Shown here: positions 24,797 to 32,684 of the stretch, piece after piece | Layout of the letters: the number at the start of each line of letters is the position of its first letter | Numbering within the stretch: the first letter of the stretch is position 1 | NCBI GenBank assembly: GCA_021805395.1 | Contig: JAJZFJ010000224.1 | Span: 1-47,522, forward strand | Direction of reading: 5' to 3' | DNA: 47,522 nt | DNA from: a bacterium | GTDB taxonomy: Bacteria; Armatimonadota; Chthonomonadetes; Chthonomonadales; Chthonomonadaceae | Position numbers and translations under genes: made by a program | Notes under the pieces: generated by a model | The model's input: the letters and a program-made list of their open reading frames with translations, nothing else | Database searches by the model: none | What the model was told of the DNA's origin: nothing

Positions 24797-25611
24797 TATC
24801 CCACCATCTCCAGTGTAGAAGTGTCATAACTTAGCTCTTGAGCAAGAGATTTATAGATCCCATCCAGGTACTCAAGTTCAGAATTGCGAATTGGTCTATG
24901 TCCATACCATCGCAAATCAAAATCGTCGGCAGCATCTTTCATTTGAAGATAGATTTCATGTTTTGATTTCTGACGAACTTCGCGAACATACTCCCCATTA
25001 GATCTGCTCAACTCAAGATGGAGCTGCTGTTTCTCATGTAACAGAGAGAGGATGGCGATGAATGTGGCACGGTAAGCACCTCTGTAATCGTCCATTTCTA
25101 CCAGATTTTGTGCTTTGTCCAACCATTTTCCAGCATCAGGATTTTCAACATCCTCTTCCTCTAGTTCAATGCTAACTGACTTGGGCTTAGATTTTCGATT
25201 CTTATTCCTCATCCTGAATAAGATGATGACAAGAATTACCACACCTATGATAATGAGTGTGATGACAAGTGCAAAAACCATGTCCCTGCTAACCAGTCCC
25301 CTTAATCCGACATTCTTGGAGTGTGGAAAAAACTTCTTGAGATATTTCCACCATCTTTCAAGAATATTCTGGAGACTTCTACCTTTAGCGTGAATAACGT
25401 TTCCGATAGAATCGAGCCAACTTTGGATGGTTTGGAGAGGTCTGGCTAGAATGTTTTGGGATTTAACAGGAGGTGCGAATTCAGGGTTACTGAGAATGGA
25501 TTTTACTTCCTGATGAATCTGTTCAGGGGTTTCAGCAGCAAAACAACCGGTGCTCATGCAGAAATTGAAAACATAAAGAACCAGGCAAAACCATACTGAT
25601 TTCTGTTTCAT
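24796..25611 (-). CDS. DUF4129-domain membrane protein
   Basis: About 271 residues: an N-terminal signal or lipoprotein segment (hydrophobic core VWFCLVLYVFNFCMSTGC), a periplasmic region with charged helices, a single transmembrane helix (VFALVITLIIIGVVILVIIL), and a C-terminal cytoplasmic DUF4129 domain (YRGAYRATFIAILSLLHEK, SNGEYVREVRQK, DDFDLRWYGHRP). In other bacteria such proteins accompany MoxR and DUF58. I chose the ATG at 25611, which overlaps the preceding TGA as ATGA, over the ATG at 25632. The STGC at the signal end could be a lipobox, but is not a perfect one. Confidence 0.88.
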   Translation of the reverse strand: MKQKSVWFCLVLYVFNFCMSTGCFAAETPEQIHQEVKSILSNPEFAPPVKSQNILARPLQTIQSWLDSIGNVIHAKGRSLQNILERWWKYLKKFFPHSKNVGLRGLVSRDMVFALVITLIIIGVVILVIILFRMRNKNRKSKPKSVSIELEEEDVENPDAGKWLDKAQNLVEMDDYRGAYRATFIAILSLLHEKQQLHLELSRSNGEYVREVRQKSKHEIYLQMKDAADDFDLRWYGHRPIRNSELEYLDGIYKSLAQELSYDTSTLEMVG

Positions 25612-26606
25612 ACAGTTGGTCTCGTTTGCCATTCGGAAGCTTTAAGTCTCAAATCCAGTGCATCATGTCTTACTCTCAACTCTATATATAAAAATGCAAG
25701 TACTAGAGAACTGTAGGGTAATAGAACTGCGAGAATTATAGTTGGGATCATATAAGTGATAGTGTGTTTTATCAGCTCTCCTGGGTTTATGCCAACAATA
25801 TGCATCAGGACAGTATTTACAACTACATCGGAACTGGCATAGAAAGCTCCATATACTATAGTAAGCAGCAGAGGGATGCAAGCTGTAACACTCCAGGCAA
25901 CACGGATTCTATTCTGCCCTGTGAGTATTTGATGCCGCTTCCAGAGATCTCCAATTGTTCTTTGTTCTACCGCAAGAATAGATGGGATGATGATAAAGTA
26001 TCTGGCTGCTATTCCACAATTGAGAATGTACCAGAGTAGAATTGCCAAAACCAGACCAGTTCCTGTCGCTATTCCGCCACCTACCGCGGCGATTAGACCA
26101 TACAGAATGAGACTTAACAGGCTTAGGCAGACAAAGGATGCCAGGAGAGACAGACCGGCAACAATACCTGCGGAAAAGATTTTGAAAATTCCGAAAACAG
26201 CTTTCAAACTGGATCGGTAGACCGAGATTGCCCTTTTCATCACGTAATCATCTATCATGTCAGACAGGGCAGCTGTCTGCATTAAAAACGCAAAATAGGG
26301 AAGTACCGAAATGATCCAGTTAAGCAAAATGACCCAAATAAAATCTGATCCTGTGTTATCTCCGCTGGAATGATTTATGTCTAATTGAATTGGATGCAGG
26401 TAAAACCTCGTAAGAACAAGCTCGATAAGAAAGATTGGAAATAAAAAAATAGCTGATGTTAACAGCACAGAACTTAGATGTGATCTATAGAAAGCTAAAG
26501 CATTGTCATACACCTGAAAAGTGCCAGACGAACGCAGTTCATATTGTGCATTACTATCTGTTTCCTGATCATTTAGAGTTGTTTCAGCTGAACTTGAATT
26601 TCTCAT
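25608..26606 (-). CDS. Polytopic membrane protein of the MoxR-associated operon
   Basis: A 332-residue protein with six or more hydrophobic helices (for instance around 45-70, 95-115, 150-185, 195-215, 245-265 and 285-310). It ends with YIELRVRHDALDLRL, a tail I associate with the glycerophosphodiesterase-membrane-domain-like integral proteins, sometimes encoded with DUF4129. The N-terminal ~30 residues are polar and probably cytoplasmic. ATG overlaps the YbbR gene stop as ATGA. Function is unknown. Confidence 0.82.
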   Translation of the reverse strand: MRNSSSAETTLNDQETDSNAQYELRSSGTFQVYDNALAFYRSHLSSVLLTSAIFLFPIFLIELVLTRFYLHPIQLDINHSSGDNTGSDFIWVILLNWIISVLPYFAFLMQTAALSDMIDDYVMKRAISVYRSSLKAVFGIFKIFSAGIVAGLSLLASFVCLSLLSLILYGLIAAVGGGIATGTGLVLAILLWYILNCGIAARYFIIIPSILAVEQRTIGDLWKRHQILTGQNRIRVAWSVTACIPLLLTIVYGAFYASSDVVVNTVLMHIVGINPGELIKHTITYMIPTIILAVLLPYSSLVLAFLYIELRVRHDALDLRLKASEWQTRPTV

Positions 26607-27655
26607 TTTGCACCTGTATTGACTGTAGGTGTTTTCTCTTTGGGAGGTCTGGATGCTGGTGCTGTTGTCTGAATAGGCGGTGCCTGTTCACTTACAGCGT
26701 GGATGATTCGAATATGAACTCTCACCGAATGAAGAGTTCTGCCTTCCAAAGTCATAAATTTGACACCAGGGATATGTGCTAATTCAACAGATTCATCAAA
26801 ATCGGAAGTTACCCCACTTAGATTAATGGGAGCCGTCTGAACAGCAGTTTCATGAAATGCTGTTCCCGCTGATGTAACCACCTGAAGCTGTAGGGGATAT
26901 ACAGATATGCTTCCAATACTGTCTGGAGGTAAAGGCAGGTTTTGTATATTCGGCACCACCATCACGATATTGGCAGGCGTCTCTTTCACAATGAGTGTTC
27001 GTATATGCACTTCTGTGGGAGACAAGGTAACATGTGGAACAATATCGCCGTCTGCATCCATGGCCTGTACGGGAAAATTATCGTCAATCTGGCCAGGTTG
27101 AGAAGGAAGTCCGCTCACTATTACCCGAACCACATGTTGCACTGAGTTGGCACGTCCCGAACATTTGACCTGTGAAGGAATGATGGAAGTGCCACTGTAA
27201 TAAGAGGAGTTGGTAGGGTCAGAATCGGGTATTCCCACTGAAAACAGCTTTGTTACCAGCCGGTGCAGTGATACATTGAGCGTTGCTGGACCAGTGATGT
27301 GAACCTGATTTTCTCCATTGGACCTGAGGCTGGGCACCGTATACAAAATGGGAAGGATCTCAGATGACCCTCCTTTAGCATCGGGATGTCCGTTGTAATT
27401 CACCTGCGCCACAATGTCTCCATCCTTCAGGCTCTCCACAAGCAGCTCCGGGCCCGTTATCTGTACCAGGATATGGTCTGATGATGGCACAGCCTCAACT
27501 CCGCTGGGTAAATCCTGAACAATAACTTGCGCTTCCAGCATCTCATTCATACTTGGATTTCGTTTACCCTGCACATAGAAATAGAGCATTATGGCTGCAC
27601 ATAATGAGATTATTTTTAACAGGAGATTTTCTCTTATTGCTCTTAATGATAGCAT
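26603..27655 (-). CDS. cdaR: YbbR-domain protein, regulator of diadenylate cyclase (CdaR-like)
   Basis: A 350-residue protein with one N-terminal membrane helix (about 12-30, LLKIISLCAAIMLYFYVQG) and extracytoplasmic YbbR repeats: VIVQDLPSGVEAVPSSDHILVQ and further copies after ~120 and ~200, each with a hydrophobic-x-Val strand pattern and a central Pro. A Pro/Thr-rich tail ends the protein. In Firmicutes CdaR anchors at the membrane and controls CdaA. Here it starts 2 bases after the CdaA stop, as in those operons. I keep the CdaR name as a family-level call. Confidence 0.88.
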   Translation of the reverse strand: MLSLRAIRENLLLKIISLCAAIMLYFYVQGKRNPSMNEMLEAQVIVQDLPSGVEAVPSSDHILVQITGPELLVESLKDGDIVAQVNYNGHPDAKGGSSEILPILYTVPSLRSNGENQVHITGPATLNVSLHRLVTKLFSVGIPDSDPTNSSYYSGTSIIPSQVKCSGRANSVQHVVRVIVSGLPSQPGQIDDNFPVQAMDADGDIVPHVTLSPTEVHIRTLIVKETPANIVMVVPNIQNLPLPPDSIGSISVYPLQLQVVTSAGTAFHETAVQTAPINLSGVTSDFDESVELAHIPGVKFMTLEGRTLHSVRVHIRIIHAVSEQAPPIQTTAPASRPPKEKTPTVNTGAK

Positions 27656-27657
27656 GA

Positions 27658-28479
27658 TTACTTGGTATTTCTTCGCAGATTACGAACAATCTTGTCATTG
27701 GTAAGTAACAGTGAAGTCAGCTTCTCTCTAAGTGTCTCACGATTCAGTCCACGTATAAACTTACCATCCAGAGCGATAGAAATGGTGCCAGTCTCCTCAG
27801 AAACCACAACCACTACAGCGTCACTGTTTTCGCTCATACCTAAAGCTGCTTTATGCCTGGTATGTACCTGGGCATCTACCCTTGGACGATCCGTGAGAGG
27901 CAGCAGGCTGCCAGCGGATGCGATGCGCATATTACGGATTACAACTGCACCATCGTGGAGAGCAGTATTTTTGAAGAATATTGTTTCCAGCAGTTCTACG
28001 CTTATTTCAGCGTCAAGTGGAGTTCCATTTGCAATCACCTCATCGAGACCAGTTTGTCTCTCAAAGACCACAAGAGCTCCAGTTTTGGTGCTGGAGCAGG
28101 CTACCATAGCCATCACAACATCCATAATTACCTGATGTACATCCTCTGAACGAAGAAGGTTTAATCCTTTACTCCAAAATCTGGGTCCAAACTCTTCCAA
28201 TGCATGCCTCAACTCCGGGAAAAACAGAATGACTAGAGCAACAGGACCAAGTGGAACAACCTGCTCGAGTAACCAGTTTAGAGTATCCAGATGTAACACA
28301 GAACTAAGGTATAGAGCAACCAGGAGTGTACCAATACCTCCCAAAATCTGCCAGGCTCTGGTGCCTCTTGCAAGAAGGAGAAGTCTGTAAAAAAGATAAC
28401 TGACAACCAGAACGTCTAAAATACCTGACCATAGATGCGTAGAGCGTAAGAGATAGAAAAACCGAGACAGGCTTATCAT
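27658..28479 (-). CDS. cdaA: Diadenylate cyclase (CdaA-type)
   Basis: About 273 residues. Three N-terminal membrane helices (up to about residue 85) precede a DAC domain that makes c-di-AMP from two ATP. The catalytic motifs are ALHDGAVVI (DGA) and HTRHKAALGMS (RHRAA variant with Lys). ETGTISIALDGKFIRGL is the conserved end. I chose the ATG at 28479 with GGAG 7 bases upstream; an ATG at 28500 adds seven residues without support. First gene of a long operon that includes its YbbR partner and MoxR-type genes. RCK proteins, known c-di-AMP targets in other bacteria, lie 15 kb away. Confidence 0.95.
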   Translation of the reverse strand: MISLSRFFYLLRSTHLWSGILDVLVVSYLFYRLLLLARGTRAWQILGGIGTLLVALYLSSVLHLDTLNWLLEQVVPLGPVALVILFFPELRHALEEFGPRFWSKGLNLLRSEDVHQVIMDVVMAMVACSSTKTGALVVFERQTGLDEVIANGTPLDAEISVELLETIFFKNTALHDGAVVIRNMRIASAGSLLPLTDRPRVDAQVHTRHKAALGMSENSDAVVVVVSEETGTISIALDGKFIRGLNRETLREKLTSLLLTNDKIVRNLRRNTK

Positions 28480-28629
28480 TCTTATACTCCATTCAGACAT
28501 TCTAATTTATGATGATTAGTATACCTCTGCACAATGCCAGACGTTTCACAATCTCAAGCTTTTAAACAGTCAGCCGATAATAAATGAACAGAAATCTGAT
28601 TTGCTTGTTAGCGAACAGAAGAAGACACC

Positions 28630-29142
28630 ATGGAGAACAGAGTGAGAACTCAAAATATTGAGCAGATTCATACCGCTGGAGGAGAATTTGTTCGTAAATT
28701 CACCAATCTGCTTATGGAGTTGCGACTTCAAACAGGTATCCAGAGAAGAAGCGAGACCCTGCTAAAAGAGTTTGCAGATGCACATCCAAATCTGAGGGCA
28801 TCCTACATCAGCAGAGAGGTGGATGCAACCTATTTCGCGGATGGAACATATGGCTGGGAAGCTGCATCTCGAGCTCAGTTGCAGGGACTTGCGATTGAGG
28901 GTGAAAACCTCTTTGAATTTCTTGCTTTCTCCAACGGACTGCGAATGCATGCGACCCCTCTAAACACTGTGGTTCATGTGGAGGAGGTTTGGATGGAGCA
29001 TGCCCCAGATCAGCCATTCAATTTTCGAGCATGTCTGTTCCATTCCTATCCAGCCACAACAATGTTATGTGCTTCCACAGGCGAGGGACAAAATCTGGCT
29101 CACGATTTTCTGGTTCGTCTAAAATACCTGAGGGGCTTTTAA
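28630..29142 (+). CDS. Protein of unknown function
   Basis: A 170-residue soluble-looking protein of mixed alpha/beta composition with no signal peptide or membrane helix. Notable pieces are DATYFADGTYGWEAASRAQL and FHSYPATTMLCASTGEGQ. I do not recognise a family. It is divergent from cdaA and appears to share a transcript with the small coiled-coil protein at 29148, which starts 5 bases after its stop. The ribosome site is weak (GAAGA before the ATG). The composition and uninterrupted frame support a real gene. Confidence 0.75.
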   Translation: MENRVRTQNIEQIHTAGGEFVRKFTNLLMELRLQTGIQRRSETLLKEFADAHPNLRASYISREVDATYFADGTYGWEAASRAQLQGLAIEGENLFEFLAFSNGLRMHATPLNTVVHVEEVWMEHAPDQPFNFRACLFHSYPATTMLCASTGEGQNLAHDFLVRLKYLRGF

Positions 29143-29147
29143 TCAGG

Positions 29148-29384
29148 ATGCCCCGCACATCAATACCTCCACGCGGTGGAGCACGCCTTCAATGGAGTGA
29201 GCCTGCTGCGCCAAAAGAAGATGTTGAGATTAAAAAGCTCTATTATGAGATAGACAGGCTGAAGGAAGAAAACAGACGATTAAAAAGTGAAAAGCCTATA
29301 TCTTCCTCGTTTACACTGTGGGGAGTGATAGCTTTATGTGCAGGTGCTCTGCTGTTCGCAATCATGGCAGTGAGAAGCAGATAA
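29148..29384 (+). CDS. Small coiled-coil membrane-anchored protein
   Basis: A 78-residue protein: polar N-terminus (MPRTSIPPRGGARL), a charged heptad-like helix (KLYYEIDRLKEENRRLKSEK, about 29-48), then a C-terminal transmembrane helix (LWGVIALCAGALLFAIMAV) and a short basic end. It resembles tail-anchored or FtsL/FtsB-like small proteins in form only. The ATG follows the previous stop by 5 bases; a weak GAGGGG lies 14 bases upstream. Function unknown. Confidence 0.7.
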   Translation: MPRTSIPPRGGARLQWSEPAAPKEDVEIKKLYYEIDRLKEENRRLKSEKPISSSFTLWGVIALCAGALLFAIMAVRSR

Positions 29385-29392
29385 ATCCTGAA

Positions 29393-30871
29393 TTAGCGAT
29401 TTAACGCATCAAGTTCTAATATGTATCTATCGGCCACAGTCTTTAGGGCAGCTTTCTTGGTCTCGCTCATTTTATCGAACATTCGCACACTCATGGAAGT
29501 ACGAGGATTTTTAAGGAGCATATCTCTGTGAATGTTTACAAATCTCCAGTAAAGACCATCCCAGATCTCACACCACTCACCTCTACGAAAGTTGCTCATT
29601 TTCAGGATATAAGCACTCCCGCACAGATAAGGCTTAGTCGTCATTAGACCGCCATCAGCATATTGGCTCATTCCATACACATTTGGCACCATCACCCAGT
29701 CATAAGCGTCAATAAACAGAGTCATAAACCATTTGTACACCTCATCTGGTGCGAACTCGCATAACAGAAAGAAAGCTCCAAACAGCATAAGCCGCTCAAT
29801 ATGGTGACAGTATCCTGATGAGATGACTCTTTTAATCACGATATCAATTGGATCTATTCCTGTGGAACCGTTCCAAAAAGCTGCTGGGATCTTGCGTGTA
29901 AAGCCAAAGAAATTCGTCGTTCGCTGTACTCCTCCGTCTCTCACATAGATTCCTCTCACAAACTCTCTCCATCCTATAATCTGCCGGAGAAAACCCTCCA
30001 GCGAGTTGAGAGGAATTTGGCTGCTGTCTGCAAAGGCAAGAGTTTCTGCAACAACTTCGTCAGGTGTGATTAACCCTATATTGAGTGCATAACTCAAATT
30101 ACTGTGGAACAGATAGGCTTCGTTTTCATCCATAGCGTCTTGATAGTCACCAAATGCTGCTAAAGAATGATATAGGAAATGCTTCAGAGAGGAGATAGCA
30201 GTTGTGCGATCTACGGCGTAATGGAAATTGTGAGTTACACCATAGTTGAGCTGAAAGTGTTCTTCCACCCAATTTTTTGCGTTATCAATATCTGACGATG
30301 TTTCAAGCTTATGAGTAGTTGGAAGTGGAATGTTACTGTTGTACTTTTTTCGATTTTCTACATCATAGCTCCATTTACCGCCAGTAGGATTTCCCATTTC
30401 ATCCATCAGGATATTTAGTCTTATCCTCTGTTTCTCATAGAAATCTGCCATTCGATAGTGCTTTCTCCTGGGCAGTAAGTCGTCGAGAATCTGGCTGCCA
30501 CAAAGGAAAGCTGGTGATGGAAGTATGTTAACTGGAAAAGCTGATGCGGCTGCAGTTTGCAGGCGAGCGAGTTGCCAGTCGTCAACTGGATCGAAGATTG
30601 TCAGGTGGGTTATACCTTCCCTCTTCATGAGTCTTACAACAGAAGATATATTTGAAAAAGCTAAAATATCACAATAGGTAACCTGCTTCCCTTGCTTTTG
30701 CAGGTCTGCGGCAAATATTTGCATAGAAGCACGATGCAGCACTAATTTGTTTTTATGAAATGGAAACTGCCTGAAGTAGAGAGGGTCTTCATAAAGGTAA
30801 TATCTGGCATCTGGTGAAAGAACTTTTGCATGCTGAAAAAGTTGATGCGGAAAGATCAAAACAGCTTCCAT
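29393..30871 (-). CDS. Cryptochrome/photolyase-related protein lacking the usual Fe-S cysteine pair
   Basis: A 492-residue member of the PhrB-like (FeS-BCP/CryPro) branch of photolyase/cryptochrome proteins, which bind FAD and may repair (6-4) lesions. Visible are the N-terminal Rossmann domain (AVLIFPHQLF; FDPVDDWQLARL), RQIIGWREFVRG, SGYCHHIERLMLFGAF, AYDWVMVPNVYGMSQYADGG and KPYLCGSAYILKMSNF. In typical members the segment after KMS holds a CxxC and then another Cys before LYW. Here it is short (RRGEWCEIWDGLYWRF) and only the last Cys remains. I chose the ATG at 30871 (AGGAGA 6 bases upstream) over 30907. Cluster binding is therefore in doubt. Confidence 0.9.
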   Translation of the reverse strand: MEAVLIFPHQLFQHAKVLSPDARYYLYEDPLYFRQFPFHKNKLVLHRASMQIFAADLQKQGKQVTYCDILAFSNISSVVRLMKREGITHLTIFDPVDDWQLARLQTAAASAFPVNILPSPAFLCGSQILDDLLPRRKHYRMADFYEKQRIRLNILMDEMGNPTGGKWSYDVENRKKYNSNIPLPTTHKLETSSDIDNAKNWVEEHFQLNYGVTHNFHYAVDRTTAISSLKHFLYHSLAAFGDYQDAMDENEAYLFHSNLSYALNIGLITPDEVVAETLAFADSSQIPLNSLEGFLRQIIGWREFVRGIYVRDGGVQRTTNFFGFTRKIPAAFWNGSTGIDPIDIVIKRVISSGYCHHIERLMLFGAFFLLCEFAPDEVYKWFMTLFIDAYDWVMVPNVYGMSQYADGGLMTTKPYLCGSAYILKMSNFRRGEWCEIWDGLYWRFVNIHRDMLLKNPRTSMSVRMFDKMSETKKAALKTVADRYILELDALNR

Positions 30872-31017
30872 CGTGTTTCTCCTATAAACTGGAAAACCAT
30901 GTCGCAATCAGTTCATTGCTAATTATCACTACGATTAGCCGGCTAACCTTACTGTAATGCAACTATATGCTGTATGAACCTGTCTTTTCCAAACCACAAG
31001 TTAAAGGAAGAACTAAA

Positions 31018-31566
31018 TTGACACATGCAGTTGTCCTGCAAACAGAGCGGTTAATCCTCAAGCTTCCAGTCCTCCAGGATGCAGGAAGAATACAGACTCT
31101 GGCAGGTGATTTAAGAATATCCAAAGTAACTTTAAATATCCCTCATCCCTATCCCGATGGAGCAGCAGAGAAGTTCATTGAAGAGATAGAAAATGGCATG
31201 AGAAACACGACGAGGTATACCTTTGCGCTATATCAAAAAACAGACAGCATACTGGTTGGAATGATTGGACTTGGATTGCATAAGGAGCACGAGCGAGCAG
31301 AATTAGGATATTGGATAGGAGTGGATTACTGGGGCAAAGGTTTTGCCACAGAGGCAGCGAAAGAGGTAATCAGGTTTGGTTTTGAAGATCTGAATCTCAA
31401 CAAAATCTATGCCTCGTACTTTGCCTTCAATCCTGCTTCTGGCAGGGTTCAGGAGAAAGCTGGAATGAAACAGGAAGGCATGTTTCGTGAACACATCCTT
31501 AAAGACGGCAGATATATTGACATGGTGTATACATCCATACTCAGGAGCGAATGCAGTACTTTGTAG
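31018..31566 (+). CDS. GNAT acetyltransferase, RimJ/RimL type
   Basis: About 182 residues of the GNAT fold. It has LQTERLILKLPVLQDAGRIQTL at the start, LVGMIGLGLHKEHERAELGYWI (strand 4 and motif C/D), GVDYWGKGFATEAAKEVI (acetyl-CoA pyrophosphate loop) and NKIYASYFAFNPASGRVQEKAGM. The family acetylates N-terminal or ribosomal-protein amines or small molecules; substrate unknown. I prefer the TTG at 31018, with AAAGGAAG 7 bases upstream, since family members begin close to LxTERLxL. The ATG at 30967 adds 17 residues without a ribosome site. Divergent from the photolyase-related gene. Confidence 0.9.
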   Translation: MTHAVVLQTERLILKLPVLQDAGRIQTLAGDLRISKVTLNIPHPYPDGAAEKFIEEIENGMRNTTRYTFALYQKTDSILVGMIGLGLHKEHERAELGYWIGVDYWGKGFATEAAKEVIRFGFEDLNLNKIYASYFAFNPASGRVQEKAGMKQEGMFREHILKDGRYIDMVYTSILRSECSTL

Positions 31567-31630
31567 TTATTGCACTGGATTAAAGAGAGATGCAACTTAT
31601 TTGCTTTTGCTGTTGTCAATATAAGTGTGG

Positions 31631-31704
31631 GAACCATGGTTCAACAGGGTGGAAGTATATTTGCAATTGTTAATTGTATTATGAAGCTAAATGTACTTCC
31701 ACCC
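31631..31704. repeat. Nested inverted repeats after the acetyltransferase gene
   Basis: GGGTGGAAGTA (31647-31657) and its exact complement TACTTCCACCC (31694-31704) flank an inner CAATT-GTT-AATTG hairpin. A 12-bp palindrome GAACCATGGTTC (31631-31642) precedes them. The sequence ends in CTTTAG without a strong T-run. It could act as a terminator or be a small non-autonomous element. Confidence 0.5.
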
Positions 31705-31825
31705 CTTTAGTTGCGGGTACGCAAGTAAAATAATTCTGCCATTCCTCTCCGTTTAAAAGTAGTATTCCAACTTTCACTCCATTCCAGGAACTCTTGCCTT
31801 CGTTATTTGGATACATCGATGTGTT

Positions 31826-31854
31826 TTAACGTCAGTTCCCTTCTGGTGTATATT
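31826..31854 (+). promoter_or_regulatory. Candidate sigma-70-type promoter for the GT2 gene
   Basis: TTAACG (31826-31831) and TATATT (31849-31854) are 17 bases apart and lie 62 bases before the TTG start. A small hairpin TGGTAG/CTACCA follows in the leader. The match to the -35 is 4 of 6 and to the -10 5 of 6. Confidence 0.4.
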
Positions 31855-31916
31855 GATGGTAGTTTTTCACTACCAGATACTGCAGATATTGTACGCAGCC
31901 TACCCGGGAGAGTTAT

Positions 31917-32624
31917 TTGCCTGTTTCGCCAGTAGTTGTGATACCCACCTATAATGAAGCCTGTAATCTGGCTGAACTGTTCTCAAGTATATTCATATCT
32001 CTACCTGACGCTCACATCTGGGTGGTCGATGATCAATCCCCTGATGGCACGGCAGATTTAGCAGAAGAGTTGTTGTCTGGCAGGGATGGCTGTAGAGTAT
32101 TGCGTAGATCTGGCCCGAGGGGACTAGGGAATGCCTACTGTGAAGCCTTCGCGAAGGTTTTGAAGTGTGGATATTCGAGAGTTGTGCAAATGGACGCGGA
32201 TCTCAGCCACAACCCGGTATATCTACCTGAACTGATAGAGGCTTCCTATGCTGCAGACCTTGTGATTGGATCCAGGTATGTGAGGGGTGGGGGAGTGAAA
32301 AACTGGCCACTAAAGCGTGTGCTGCTTAGCCGGGGCGCCAATGTGTATGTTCGACTGGTAACTGGAGTGCCGATATCCGACGCGACTGCGGGTTTCAGAT
32401 GCTGGACTGCTGAGGCGTTGACGAAAGTAGACCTGAGAAGTATGAATACTAACGGCTACGCTTTTCAGGTTGCAATGGCCTATCGGGCACATAAGGCTGG
32501 AATGAAGATATCTGAGGTACCTATCCTGTTTACCGACAGAGAACAGGGGGTGTCTAAAATGAGCGGTAGTGTTATTTCAGAGTCTGTATGGATGCCATGG
32601 AGACTTAGGTTAAAAGGAAAATGA
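31917..32624 (+). CDS. Polyprenol-phosphate mannose synthase-like GT2 glycosyltransferase
   Basis: A 235-residue GT-A enzyme of family GT2, of the Dpm1/Ppm1 type without C-terminal membrane helices. Motifs are VVIPTYNEACNLAEL, WVVDDQSPDGTAD, MDADLSHNP (the DxD-type metal site), VIGSRYVRGGGVKNWPLKR and DATAGFRCW. Relatives transfer mannose or glucose from the GDP/UDP sugar to dolichol/undecaprenyl phosphate. The start is TTG with GGGAG 6 bases upstream. A terminator hairpin follows at 32627. It seems monocistronic. Confidence 0.93.
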   Translation: MPVSPVVVIPTYNEACNLAELFSSIFISLPDAHIWVVDDQSPDGTADLAEELLSGRDGCRVLRRSGPRGLGNAYCEAFAKVLKCGYSRVVQMDADLSHNPVYLPELIEASYAADLVIGSRYVRGGGVKNWPLKRVLLSRGANVYVRLVTGVPISDATAGFRCWTAEALTKVDLRSMNTNGYAFQVAMAYRAHKAGMKISEVPILFTDREQGVSKMSGSVISESVWMPWRLRLKGK

Positions 32625-32626
32625 TA

Positions 32627-32655
32627 GCGGCGTATAGTCATGATTACCTCGCCGC
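32627..32655. terminator. GC-rich hairpin between converging genes
   Basis: GCGGCG (32627-32632) pairs with CGCCGC (32650-32655) over a 17-base loop, 3 bases after the GT2 stop codon. On the plus strand it is followed by CAGCATTTTTAATAA. It probably ends the GT2 transcript and perhaps that of the opposing gene. Confidence 0.6.
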
Positions 32656-32684
32656 CAGCATTTTTAATAAATATCTTAATGTTT

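Larger units (their letters stand above)
31567..31916. other. Intergenic region with inverted repeats and a promoter
   Basis: About 350 bases between the acetyltransferase and the GT2 gene. It holds inverted repeats at 31631-31704 and a candidate promoter at 31826-31854, both entered separately. No gene is seen. Confidence 0.5.

Noticed and set aside
28501-28629. c-di-AMP (ydaO/yuaA) riboswitch between cdaA and the divergent gene
   Set aside because: The gap is only 129 bases and lacks the long conserved aptamer core.
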